From NCBI RefSeq assembly GCF_002979555.1, contig NZ_PCOZ01000005.1, forward strand, positions 332,939 through 396,938: 64,000 nucleotides of DNA, read 5' to 3'. The notes beneath the pieces were generated by a model that saw only the letters and a program-made list of their open reading frames with translations, made no database searches and was not told the DNA's origin. Origin of the DNA: Pseudomonas sp. MYb60 (GTDB lineage: Bacteria; Pseudomonadota; Gammaproteobacteria; Pseudomonadales; Pseudomonadaceae). How positions within the stretch are numbered: position 1 is the first letter of the stretch; each line of letters starts with the position of its first letter. Shown piece by piece: positions 33,890 through 41,909 of the stretch. Both the position numbers and the translations under genes were made by a program.

Positions 33890-34863
33890 GTCACTGCACG
33901 CCCCTTCAATTCAGCTGGTTGATGCCCCTGTGTACCCCCGACTGGGCGGCGCAACCGGGGCAGTGGATCCAGCTGGCCCAGGCGGTGGAATACGCCGGTC
34001 TCGATGGCCTGTGGATCCCGGGCGGCGCGCTGTGCGCCGACAGCCTGGGCGTGGCGGCGGCGTTGTGCGCGCACACGCGGCGGGTGCTACTTTCCGTGAG
34101 CGTGCCGCCCGAGGTGATGCTGCCCGCGGCACTCGCCACCACCTTGCAGAGCCTGCAATCCATCAGCGGCCACCGCGTGCAACTGCACCTGCCCAACAAT
34201 GAGCGCAGCGCGTTTGGTGAATGGCTGAACCGCGACCAGCGCAGCGAGCGCATTGGCGAATACCTGGAGATTCTTCAACACTTGCTGGCGCCCAGCGAGG
34301 GGGGTCTGGACTATCAGGGCCTGTACTTCCAGCTGGAAAACGCCGGCGTCGCACGCCGCGAACTGCCCGCCCCCCGCCTGGTGCTGGACGACAGCCAGAG
34401 CCACACGCTGGTGGCGGCCCACGCCCAGACCTGCCTGCTCGCACCGAACCCTCCGCTGGGGCTGGCCAAGCAGATCCAGCACTGGCGGCAGATAGACCCT
34501 TCGCTGACCTTTGCCTGCACATTCGGCCTGATTCTTGGAGACAGCGAAGACCTCGCCTGGGAAACCGCCGCCAGCCTGTTGCCGGCAGCGGACCTGCCCG
34601 CCGAACCCCTCGCTACCCTGCCCCGCGCGCGCCATCCGCTGCGCCAGTGGGAGGTGCATCCCAATCTGCTGCAACGGGCACCGGGGCAGCCGTTGATCCT
34701 GGTGGGTACCGCGCAGCAGATCGCCACGCGCCTGCAAGAGCTGCACGGGCTTGGCCTGGGCCACCTGATCCTGGAAGGCGGCCCGGCGGTGAGCGAGGTG
34801 CTGCGGTTCGGTGAGCAGGTCGTCCCCCTTTTGCGCAAGGAGCGCCTGCACCATGACCACTGA
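33886..34863 (+). CDS. Divergent SsuD/LLM-like protein, possible non-catalytic subunit
   Basis: A 325-residue LLM-fold protein (LQFSWLMPLCTPDW..., WIQLAQAVEYAGLDGLWIPG). It aligns in layout with the SsuD-like protein that follows, but key stretches are altered: where SsuD proteins have NRL-x-L-x-VVTG, this reads HRVQLHLPNN, and the RGGAGTALVG loop is missing. The C-terminal EEL-type ending (LHGLGLGHLILEGGPAVSEV) is retained. It overlaps the preceding gene by 4 nt and the next by 11 nt. I infer a structural partner of an active subunit or an enzyme with a different flavin mode. Confidence 0.75.
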   Translation: MSHCTPLQFSWLMPLCTPDWAAQPGQWIQLAQAVEYAGLDGLWIPGGALCADSLGVAAALCAHTRRVLLSVSVPPEVMLPAALATTLQSLQSISGHRVQLHLPNNERSAFGEWLNRDQRSERIGEYLEILQHLLAPSEGGLDYQGLYFQLENAGVARRELPAPRLVLDDSQSHTLVAAHAQTCLLAPNPPLGLAKQIQHWRQIDPSLTFACTFGLILGDSEDLAWETAASLLPAADLPAEPLATLPRARHPLRQWEVHPNLLQRAPGQPLILVGTAQQIATRLQELHGLGLGHLILEGGPAVSEVLRFGEQVVPLLRKERLHHDH

Positions 34864-35968
34864 GGCACGCCCGCCGATCCAACTCGATTGGTTTTTGCCC
34901 ACCAACGGGGACGGCCGCCATCTCACCAGCAGCGGGCTGCCCAAGGTCGGGCTGTTCCAGCAGGGCGAGCGCGCGCCGACCCTGGACTACCTGCGCCAGA
35001 TCGTGAGGGCCACCGAACAGGCCGGTTTCGACGGCATCATGGTGCCCACTGCCAGCGGCTTCGAAGACCCCTGGCTGATCACCGCCGTGCTGGCTCAGGA
35101 AGTGCGCCGGCTGAGATTTCTGCTGACCCTGCGCCCCGGCACCGAGTTACCGGCCTACACGGCGCACCGTGCGGCCACCTTGCAGTTGCTCAGCGAAAAC
35201 CGCCTGGCCTTGCACGTGGTGACCGGTTCCAGCCGCTTTGAACAGCGTTCGCTGGGAGACTTCCTGGAACACGACGAACGCTACGCACGCACCGCCGAAT
35301 TCCTGCAGGTGTTCCAGGCCGTGTGGTCCGGACAGCCGCCGCTGCACCCCGGGCGTCATTACCGCAGCGGCGTCTTTACACCGATTGCGCCTGGGGCACA
35401 GGTGCCGCCGATCTACTTTGGCGGCGCTTCCGAGGCGGCCGAACGGGTCGGCGCGGCCCATGGGCAGACCTACCTGATGTGGTGCGAACCGCCGGCGATG
35501 ATCGCCGAACGTCTCCAGCGCATGCGCGACCTTGCCGCCGCCCAGGGCCGCACCCTGCGCTTCGGCCTGCGCCTGCACGTCTTCGCCGCGTCCACCGATG
35601 ACGCCGCCTGGGCTCATGTGGAACGGCTGCTGCAAGAGATTCCCAAGGACGCCATCGACCAGGCCCAACGGCACCTGGCCGCCTATGAATCCGTCGGCCA
35701 AAGTCGCCAGACCCAACTGATGCAAGGGCGCGGTCGGGGCGCGCGGGAGCTGGAGGTGTCGGCCAACCTGTGGGCCGGCGTGGGCCTGGTCCGCGGCGGT
35801 GCGGGGACCGCGCTGGTGGGCAGCTATGCACGGGTGGCGGAGCGGATCGAGGAGTATCACCAACTGGGGGTGGACAGCTTTATCCTGTCGGGTTTTCCCC
35901 ACCTGGAAGAGGCGATTCATGTGGGGGCGGAGGTGCTGCCCCTGCTGCGCAAGATTTCAGCGGCCTAG
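34853..35968 (+). CDS. SsuD-like FMNH2-dependent alkanesulfonate monooxygenase
   Basis: A 371-residue enzyme similar to SsuD/MsuD. Signature segments are TEQAGFDGIMVPT, NRLALHVVTGSSRFEQRSLG, DERYARTAEFLQVFQAVW, IYFGGASEAAERVGA and the flexible active-site loop VRGGAGTALVGSYARVAERI with DSFILSGFPHLEEA. SsuD cleaves C-S bonds of alkanesulfonates to an aldehyde and sulfite. ATG 34853 overlaps the end of the previous gene; it is the last gene of the monooxygenase operon and is followed by a degenerate BIME. Confidence 0.87.
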   Translation: MTTEARPPIQLDWFLPTNGDGRHLTSSGLPKVGLFQQGERAPTLDYLRQIVRATEQAGFDGIMVPTASGFEDPWLITAVLAQEVRRLRFLLTLRPGTELPAYTAHRAATLQLLSENRLALHVVTGSSRFEQRSLGDFLEHDERYARTAEFLQVFQAVWSGQPPLHPGRHYRSGVFTPIAPGAQVPPIYFGGASEAAERVGAAHGQTYLMWCEPPAMIAERLQRMRDLAAAQGRTLRFGLRLHVFAASTDDAAWAHVERLLQEIPKDAIDQAQRHLAAYESVGQSRQTQLMQGRGRGARELEVSANLWAGVGLVRGGAGTALVGSYARVAERIEEYHQLGVDSFILSGFPHLEEAIHVGAEVLPLLRKISAA

Positions 35969-35989
35969 GAAATCCAATGCCCACGTGGC

Positions 35990-36060
35990 GGCGCGCTTGC
36001 GATGGCAGTGTGTACGCCCACTGGTCATTGGCTGAACCACCGCTTTCGCGGGCACATTTT
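35990..36060. repeat. Degenerate BIME
   Basis: GCGCTTGCGATGGCAGTGTG near 35993-36012 and CTGAACCACCGCTTTCGCGG near 36032-36051 match the two halves and spacer of Pseudomonas REP pairs, though the outer GTGGGAG arms are eroded. It follows the monooxygenase operon and precedes a lipoprotein gene. Confidence 0.55.
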
Positions 36061-36169
36061 GATCTCCATGTGGCGGGCAGAGGGTGGTTGGGCGCTGATT
36101 TCAGGCGCCCCGTCAACTTGGCCCACGGCTGCTATCCTCAAGCCACACGTCAACGACACGGAGGTCTTC

Positions 36170-36637
36170 ATGCGCTTGCCAACCACCGCCGCGCTCACCC
36201 TGGCCTGCATTGCCCTCTGCGGCTGCAGCATCAAGCAAACCGTTACGCCGGTGTCGTTCTACGCCAACCATCCGCCGGAAATCTGCATGATTCCCGCCGA
36301 GGGCCTGCGCGCCGGGTTCAATACCGTCTACACCGCACAGTTGCGCAACAAGGGCTTCAAGACCCGTGAGTTGCCACCCGGCACGCCGCCGTCGACCTGT
36401 GCCCTGTCAACCCTGTACGTCGGCCGATGGAGCTGGGACCTGGGCTTGTATATGGCGTGGGCCGACATCCAGGTGTTTGAAAACGGCCGCCGCGTGGGCC
36501 AGACACTGTATGACTCGACCTGGGGTGGGCTGCGCCTGGACAAGTACATCAATGCGCAACGCAAGATCATCCAGATGACCAACCAGCTGTTTCCGGCGGC
36601 GTCCTATGCGACGCAGCAGGTGTCCAGCGCACCGTGA
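36170..36637 (+). CDS. Sbal_3080-family lipoprotein
   Basis: A 155-residue lipoprotein with lipobox LCGC19. The mature part follows the Sbal_3080 pattern: CSIKQTV-TPV, EICMIPAEGLRAGF, a cysteine at TCALSTLY, and WSWDLGLYMAWADIQVFENG and YDSTWGGLRLDKYI. The family has no known function. ATG 36170 has GGAGG 6 nt upstream; a frame reaching back to 36002 runs through the BIME and is rejected. It is convergent with the lipoprotein operon on its right. Confidence 0.85.
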   Translation: MRLPTTAALTLACIALCGCSIKQTVTPVSFYANHPPEICMIPAEGLRAGFNTVYTAQLRNKGFKTRELPPGTPPSTCALSTLYVGRWSWDLGLYMAWADIQVFENGRRVGQTLYDSTWGGLRLDKYINAQRKIIQMTNQLFPAASYATQQVSSAP

Positions 36638-36638
36638 T

Positions 36639-37145
36639 TCACTGGTAGGGAATCAGGCGATCACGGTCGAGGTCGCGCATCAGTTCGCCGAGCATTTCGC
36701 TTTCGCTGCGCGGTTCGGTCATGGGGATGTACCAGGTGGTGGCTGTCCAGCCACCGCGCTTGTAGGCGTAGGACTTGATCAGTTCACCGTCCTTGTACAG
36801 CGAGCCGTGCAGTTGGCGCTCGTAGGTGTACGGTACGGGTATCGTCAACAGCGTCAGTGCCCCAAGCACGGCAGGGAACACGCCGGCGCCCTTGCCCCCG
36901 CGCTGGTCCACCAGCAGGCTGTAGCCGGTCTTGCTGAAGCCCCCGTCAAGAAAACTGAAGGCCCCGGTTTCACGCAGGCGCTGGATGACTTCGCGCTGCT
37001 TTTGCTGATCGAACCGCGACGCCGGCGGTGGCATGGTGACGCTCATCGGCACGTAGGCGTGCTCGGCCTTGTAGTCCAGGGGTTTGAGCGCGGTGCTGCA
37101 ACCACCGAGCAGCAGCACGGCGGCCAATAAAGTCATCCTGATCAT
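36639..37145 (-). CDS. Lipoprotein, hypothetical
   Basis: A 168-residue lipoprotein (lipobox LLGGC16). The mature protein contains QKQREVIQRLRETGAFSFLD, a short central hydrophobic stretch (VLGALTLLTIPVPY) and ELIKSYAYKRGGWTATTWY. It shares layout with the upstream neighbour: an N-terminal domain with a RETG-type motif, a central membrane-like stretch and a C-terminal KSYAYKR/KRYSYRN strand. It overlaps that gene by 4 nt. No recognised function. Confidence 0.75.
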   Translation of the reverse strand: MIRMTLLAAVLLLGGCSTALKPLDYKAEHAYVPMSVTMPPPASRFDQQKQREVIQRLRETGAFSFLDGGFSKTGYSLLVDQRGGKGAGVFPAVLGALTLLTIPVPYTYERQLHGSLYKDGELIKSYAYKRGGWTATTWYIPMTEPRSESEMLGELMRDLDRDRLIPYQ

Positions 37146-37660
37146 TGCACGTGCTCCTTGGGCAGCAGGCCATCGCGTTGCACATCCTGGGCAAAGGCGC
37201 GGGTGATGCGGTCGACGTTCTCCTGCTGCATGCCGCCGCTGCCGTCCAACAGCCAGGTGTATTTGTGGGTGACGTTGCGGTAGCTGTAACGCTTCAACGG
37301 TTTGCCGTCCTGTTGCAGGGCGAACTCGGTGGTGGTGTCGATGCTCTGGGACAGCGGCAACAGGAACAGCGTGGCTGCGCTCAGCAGGACCACCGGGAAA
37401 GGCGGCAGGTCGCGCTGGCTGTTGTAGCGGATCAATACCGAATAATCCCCCGGTTTGCCCATGCCGGTCTCGACACTGCGAAACACCCCGGTTTCCCGCA
37501 GCTGGTTGCGGATCTGCGCGGCGCTGAGCGGGTCATCGACCATCACGTGGATCGGCTGGAGGTAGTCCTGACCATCGGTCAAGGTGCGCTCAGGCAAGGT
37601 ATTGGTGGCGGCACAACCGGTGAGCATGGCCAGGGCGCTCAGGGCGATGAGGCGGTTCAT
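37142..37660 (-). CDS. Lipoprotein, hypothetical (paralog of the neighbour)
   Basis: A 172-residue lipoprotein (lipobox LTGC16). It has AAQIRNQLRETGVFRSVETG, the central hydrophobic VVLLSAATLFLLPLS and PLKRYSYRNVTHKYTWL, matching the order of features in the downstream protein. The motif RETG-VF/AF and the similar size suggest an old tandem duplication. It overlaps both neighbours by ATGA, so the three lipoproteins are produced together. Confidence 0.75.
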   Translation of the reverse strand: MNRLIALSALAMLTGCAATNTLPERTLTDGQDYLQPIHVMVDDPLSAAQIRNQLRETGVFRSVETGMGKPGDYSVLIRYNSQRDLPPFPVVLLSAATLFLLPLSQSIDTTTEFALQQDGKPLKRYSYRNVTHKYTWLLDGSGGMQQENVDRITRAFAQDVQRDGLLPKEHVQ

Positions 37661-38298
37661 GGGCGTGTCTCTTCAGAGGTAGGCGACGGCGTGAGGATGT
37701 AAGGGGCGGCGCTGCGGTAGTCCAGCGGCAGCAGTTCCAGCGGCGGCATGCCCGGGGCCGACTGGCGAGCGATGGCTTCGTCACGGGCCATCTGGTCGCG
37801 CCAACGGAAGGCGCACTGCGCGCCGAGGCACAACGAGCGAAACTCACCCAGGTAATAAGCCTTGCCCGCCTGCAAACGCAGCGGCAGGTTGAATTTCTCA
37901 CGTGCCTGCACCGACGTGTAGGTCGTGCCCATGTAGGGTGAATAGTTGGCGGAGAAGAACTGGAAGTCGTAAAACTCGTAATCCCCTGGCTTGAGCGGCA
38001 GCACGAACACGCTGGCGGCGCCGCCCGGGTCCTTCACGTCCTGGGGCGTTTCCCGGCCGATGCCGATCCACACACCGGCGGCGCCATACGCGGATCCGCG
38101 CTTGCGAAACAACAGGCGCTGGTTGGGCGCCGGTGATGCCATCAGGTTTTGCGGGCCGATGGAACCGACGAGATACGCCACCGGTTGCTGGGGACCCGGT
38201 TGCAGCGGCTCGCTGACCAGCGACGCCGGTTGGGTGCCACAGCCGGACAAGGCGGCGGCCATCAAAAGCAAGGCCAAGGGCCTGGAAAAGCACGACAT
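37657..38298 (-). CDS. Lipoprotein, hypothetical, first gene of lipoprotein operon
   Basis: A 213-residue lipoprotein (lipobox ALSGC20) starting MSCFSRPLALLLMAAALSGC. ATG 38298 has AGGATC 7-12 nt upstream; a longer frame to 38376 lacks a lipoprotein signal. The mature part has GSIGPQNLMASPAPNQRLLF, VFVLPLKPGDYEFYDFQFFS and AGKAYYLGEFRSLCLGAQCA, a beta-rich pattern like DUF2846-type surface proteins that display a short PGDYEF strand. Function unknown. Expected in the outer or inner membrane facing the periplasm. Confidence 0.75.
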   Translation of the reverse strand: MSCFSRPLALLLMAAALSGCGTQPASLVSEPLQPGPQQPVAYLVGSIGPQNLMASPAPNQRLLFRKRGSAYGAAGVWIGIGRETPQDVKDPGGAASVFVLPLKPGDYEFYDFQFFSANYSPYMGTTYTSVQAREKFNLPLRLQAGKAYYLGEFRSLCLGAQCAFRWRDQMARDEAIARQSAPGMPPLELLPLDYRSAAPYILTPSPTSEETRP

Positions 38299-38375
38299 GA
38301 TCGATCCTGAACGCTGGCTTGAAAAAAGCGGCAGACGATCCAGGACAAGCATGCGATGGCCCTCCTGGCGCTGCA

Positions 38376-38393
38376 CCTCGCGTCATTGCGAGG
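38376..38393 (-). terminator. Possible hairpin downstream of the PNPOx-fold gene
   Basis: CCTCGC (38376-38381) and GCGAGG (38388-38393) pair around GTCATT, extended by flanking CAC/GTG with a bulge. It is about 50 nt past the stop of the leftward PNPOx-fold gene. No T-run follows on either strand, so termination is uncertain. Confidence 0.3.
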
Positions 38394-38442
38394 GGGTGCG
38401 CATGGTACGGGAGGGATGGGGGGGCTGACTACTGCACGGTGA

Positions 38443-39375
38443 TCACCGGCCCTGCAGAGAGGGGTTGAACGGCGAGAATTCCGCGAACTGCCAACGCAGC
38501 GCCAGCGCTGCCGGGCGGCGGACCACCTGGTCCACGGTCACCGTCCACAGGCGCTGTGCACCCTCGACCGCGTCGACGTCAGGCCCTTCGAGAATCAACG
38601 CGGTGCGCCCGGCGACCTGCAACACATCCCCCGATTCAAAATCGATAAACAGCAACCCCGCTACCGGATTGGCCTGCAGGTTGCCCAGGGTGTTGAAGAA
38701 TTGGTTGCCGGCAAAGTCCGGAATGGTCAGCACGTTGCCGTCCACCCGCACAAAGCCGCGAGGGCCGCCGCGATGGGAGACGTCCACCGAGCGCTCCCCC
38801 TCGGTGTCGACAAAGCTGGCGACGAAGAAGGTGTCGGCATGCCCGATCAGGGTTTGATCGGCAGCGTCCAGGCCCTTGTCCAACTCACTCAATGTGCCGG
38901 GCTTGCGCGCCACCCCGGCCACCGGTCGCAGTTGGATGTACTTGGGGCAGTTGCCGAAGCTGTGCACCACGTCCACGGCAAAACCGTCGTGGCCCAGCAC
39001 ACCCACACGGCCATTCATGCGATTGCGCCGACGGGTGTTGAGGTCGATACCCAGCAGGCCCACCGCGGCACCGTCCCGCAGCGCGGCGCGGGCCGGATCA
39101 CCCACCGACGGCAGGCTGTCGATCTGCAGTGACTGCGGATCCGGCGAATGAGCAAACCCTGGCGCGCCTTCCACCATCGTTGCCCACGGGGTGCCCTGGG
39201 CATCCACCACGCCCAGCACCAGATACGGCAGCAAGGGGTAGAAATCCCGATGTTGCTCGGGCAAGTGATCGCGAATCACCTTGGGCCCGATCATCGCCAT
39301 GCGCTCGGCCACGCCGATCAGGGTTTGCATGTGCCGTTCACCGGCATGCCAGGGAGACTGTTCGATAGGGTTCAT
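38443..39375 (-). CDS. Pyridoxamine 5'-phosphate oxidase-fold flavin-binding protein
   Basis: A 310-residue protein with a split-barrel flavin-binding fold. Motifs include DFYPLLPYLVLGVVDAQGTPW, AALRDGAAVGLLGIDLNTRRRNR, FGNCPKYIQLRPV, RGFVRVDGNVLTIPDFAGNQ and NPVAGLLFIDFESGDVLQV. This domain is often fused to a ferredoxin-reductase module; here it is free-standing. ATG 39375 has TGAGGTG just upstream. It probably acts as an FMN- or F420-independent reductase of unknown substrate. It is the last of four leftward genes (GST, two LysR, PNPOx-fold) that may be co-transcribed. Confidence 0.82.
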   Translation of the reverse strand: MNPIEQSPWHAGERHMQTLIGVAERMAMIGPKVIRDHLPEQHRDFYPLLPYLVLGVVDAQGTPWATMVEGAPGFAHSPDPQSLQIDSLPSVGDPARAALRDGAAVGLLGIDLNTRRRNRMNGRVGVLGHDGFAVDVVHSFGNCPKYIQLRPVAGVARKPGTLSELDKGLDAADQTLIGHADTFFVASFVDTEGERSVDVSHRGGPRGFVRVDGNVLTIPDFAGNQFFNTLGNLQANPVAGLLFIDFESGDVLQVAGRTALILEGPDVDAVEGAQRLWTVTVDQVVRRPAALALRWQFAEFSPFNPSLQGR

Positions 39376-39454
39376 GGCGAGCACCTCAGGTTGGATCACT
39401 CAATGCTGCGCCCTACCCGCCGGCGAGAGAATACTCACCAAAAGCAATCCACCA

Positions 39455-40339
39455 TTACGCCAACTGAAACGCCGGATGCTCGCGCAGCGCTGTGACACAG
39501 TGGTCGACAAAGCTGCGCACACGCATCGATGCGTTGCGGCCTTCGCGGTACACCACCTGCACCGGCAACCCCGGCGGCTCGTAGTCGGCCAGGACGCGGC
39601 GCAATTGCCCGCTGACCACGTGTTCGTGAACCGGATAGCTCAGGCAGCGCAGCAACCCCGCCCCCTGCAACGCTGCATTGATCGCGCCTTGCACCGTGGT
39701 GCAACCCAGGCGGGCTCGCGTTTTCAACGGGTAATCCTTGAATTCCCAGTGCACCGGTTGGTTGCTGGCGATCAGGTGATGGTCTTTGAGTGCGTCCGGA
39801 TGCTCAGGTTCGCCGTGTTCCGCGAGGTAGCCAGGACTGGCGCACAGGATCGGCCGCACCTGGCCCACCCGCCGGGCGATCAGCGCGGAGTCAGGCAGCT
39901 CGCCCACCAGGATCGCGACGTCCAGCCCTTCTTCGTGCAGGTTGGGGTAATAGTCGTGGTAATGAACGCTCAGGTGCACGTCGGGGAAGCGCTCCATATA
40001 GCTCGCCAACACCGGCGCCATTACATGACGGCTGAACAGCAACGGCATGAACACGCGCAGGTTGCCCTGGGCGTGCACGTGCAGGCCTTGCGCCGAGGCT
40101 TCGGCGGCATCCACTGCCGCCAGCAGGCGCACGCAATCCGCCAGGTAAGCGCTGCCGGCGTCGGTCAGCCGCACACCGCGGGTGCTGCGGTGCAACAACG
40201 CGACGCGCAGGCGCGCTTCCAGGCGGGCAACGGCGCGGACCACCGTCGGCCCTGAGACCTGGGCACCGCGCGCTGCCGATGCCAGGCTGGGATGTCCGGC
40301 CAGTGCGGCGAACAACTGCATGTCGCGATAACGCTCCAT
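39455..40339 (-). CDS. LysR-family transcriptional regulator (second of a tandem pair)
   Basis: A 294-residue LysR protein. Winged helix at residues 2-60 (MERYRDMQLFAALAGHPSLASAARGAQVSGPTVVRAVARLEARL in pieces), effector domain with ILCASPGYLAEHGEPEHPDAL. Its ATG shares bases with the stop of the upstream LysR gene (overlap at 40339), an unusual linkage for two regulators. The two proteins share their whole layout and many motifs (ASPTYLEQHG/ASPGYLAEHG). Confidence 0.9.
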   Translation of the reverse strand: MERYRDMQLFAALAGHPSLASAARGAQVSGPTVVRAVARLEARLRVALLHRSTRGVRLTDAGSAYLADCVRLLAAVDAAEASAQGLHVHAQGNLRVFMPLLFSRHVMAPVLASYMERFPDVHLSVHYHDYYPNLHEEGLDVAILVGELPDSALIARRVGQVRPILCASPGYLAEHGEPEHPDALKDHHLIASNQPVHWEFKDYPLKTRARLGCTTVQGAINAALQGAGLLRCLSYPVHEHVVSGQLRRVLADYEPPGLPVQVVYREGRNASMRVRSFVDHCVTALREHPAFQLA

Positions 40340-41259
40340 CAGCCGCGCCGCTTGATTGCCGGGTTGAGGGCGGCGTCCTGGGCCAGGCGCTGGCTGAGAA
40401 AGTCCACAAAGGTGTTGACCTTGGCCGGCACGCGCGAGGTTTTCTGGTACAGCACCTGGATCGGCAGCGGCGCCGGTTCGAAGTCCTCCAGCACGATCTC
40501 CAGCTCACCTGCCGCCACCGCCGCCGCCACCTGATAGGACAGCACGCGGGTGACGCCCCAACCCAGGCGCGCCAGATGGATGGCGGCGTTGTTGGCCGAC
40601 ACCACCAGGCGCGGTTCGATCGGCACATTCAGCGGCCGGCCGGCCTCGACAAACCCCCACTCGCGTGCCGACTGGCTTGACGCTGCCGTGGCGATCCTGG
40701 CTTCGCGCAATTGCGCCGGATGCCGGGGCCGACCGTGCTGCTCCAGATACGTGGGTGAGGCACACACCACCCGCCGCACCTCCCCCACCTTGATCGCCTG
40801 CTGCCCCGGCTCCTGCAGATGGCCGATGCGCACGGCCACGTCGACGCCTTCGTCGGTCATGTTGACCACGCGGTCTACCAGCAGCGCGTTGATATTGACC
40901 AAGGGGAAGCGGTCCAGGTATTCGCCGAGCGCCGGCGCCACGTACAGTTCGCCGAACAGCACCGGCGCGGTCACCGTCAATTGGCCGCAGGGAATGGAAT
41001 AACTGCCGGCGGCGGCTTCTTCGGCCTCTCCCAGTTCAGCGAGGATGCGCCGACAGTCTTCCAGGTAACGCTGGCCGGCTTCGGTCAAATGCAGACTGCG
41101 CGTGGTGCGGGCCAGCAGTTGAGTGCCGATGCGTTCCTCCATGGCGGCGATGGCCCGGGTCACGCTGGGCGGCGAAGTGTCCAAACGACGCGCGGCGGCG
41201 GCAAAGCCCTCTGCTTCGGCCACCGCCACGAACACCTGCATTTCATGAAATCGATCCAT
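40339..41259 (-). CDS. LysR-family transcriptional regulator (first of a tandem pair)
   Basis: A 306-residue LysR protein starting MDRFHEMQVFVAVAEAEGFA, with the helix-turn-helix SPPSVTRAIAAMEERIGTQL and RTTRSLHLTEAGQRYLEDC. The effector domain includes VVCASPTYLEQHGRPRHPAQL. ATG 41259 is chosen over a GTG two codons earlier. It begins 17 nt after the GST stop, so GST and both regulators may share one transcript. Confidence 0.9.
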   Translation of the reverse strand: MDRFHEMQVFVAVAEAEGFAAAARRLDTSPPSVTRAIAAMEERIGTQLLARTTRSLHLTEAGQRYLEDCRRILAELGEAEEAAAGSYSIPCGQLTVTAPVLFGELYVAPALGEYLDRFPLVNINALLVDRVVNMTDEGVDVAVRIGHLQEPGQQAIKVGEVRRVVCASPTYLEQHGRPRHPAQLREARIATAASSQSAREWGFVEAGRPLNVPIEPRLVVSANNAAIHLARLGWGVTRVLSYQVAAAVAAGELEIVLEDFEPAPLPIQVLYQKTSRVPAKVNTFVDFLSQRLAQDAALNPAIKRRG

Positions 41260-41276
41260 CCACACCTCGATTGAAA

Positions 41277-41909
41277 TTACGCTGACTGCAAACCCACCGC
41301 CGTACGCGGCATGCCGACAAACCCCGGCAACGCTTCGATGCTGGCCAGCCAGGCGCGCACATGAGGGTAGCCGGCCAGCGATACATTGCCTTCCGGTGCA
41401 TGGGCCACGTAGGTGTAGAAGGCAATGTCAGCGATGCTCGGTTCAGCACCCGCCAGGCAGCGGCTGTCGCTCAACTGTTGTTCCAGCAAGGCGAGCAAGG
41501 CGTGGGAACGGTTGATTGTAGCGACCGGGTCGAGCTCAGTGCCAAACACGGTGATCAGCCGTGCAGATGCCGGCCCGCCGTGCAATTGCCCCGCCGCCGC
41601 CGAAAGCCAACGTTGCACGCGGGCCAGCCCCACCGGGTCGCTCGGCAGCCACTGGCCCTTGCCGTACTTGCTCGCCAGGTAGACCAGAATCGCGTTGGAG
41701 TCCGCCAACACGGTGCCGTTGTCATCAATCGCCGGCACCTGGCCGAAGCTGTTGATCCCGCCGAGATAGTCCGGGGACTTGTGGGCGCCTTGCTTGAGAT
41801 CCACGAAGATGAATTCCGTGGGCAAGCCGAGCAGTGACAGCATCAGCTCGACCCGGTGGGAGTGGCCGGACAACGGGAAACCGTAGAGTTTGATCGCAGG
41901 CTGGGACAT
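41277..41909 (-). CDS. Glutathione S-transferase family protein
   Basis: A 210-residue GST. The thioredoxin-like N-terminal domain has KLYGFPLSGHSHRVELMLSLL (S/H at the position that activates glutathione) and the cis-proline block GQVPAIDDNGTVLADSNAIL. The helical C-terminal domain contains LAGAEPSIADIAFYTY, the N-capping motif of the GST fold. Usual length is about 200-220 aa. It is the first of four co-directional genes with two LysR regulators and a PNPOx-fold protein. ATG 41909 is preceded by GGAGCCTTCC. Confidence 0.9.
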   Translation of the reverse strand: MSQPAIKLYGFPLSGHSHRVELMLSLLGLPTEFIFVDLKQGAHKSPDYLGGINSFGQVPAIDDNGTVLADSNAILVYLASKYGKGQWLPSDPVGLARVQRWLSAAAGQLHGGPASARLITVFGTELDPVATINRSHALLALLEQQLSDSRCLAGAEPSIADIAFYTYVAHAPEGNVSLAGYPHVRAWLASIEALPGFVGMPRTAVGLQSA

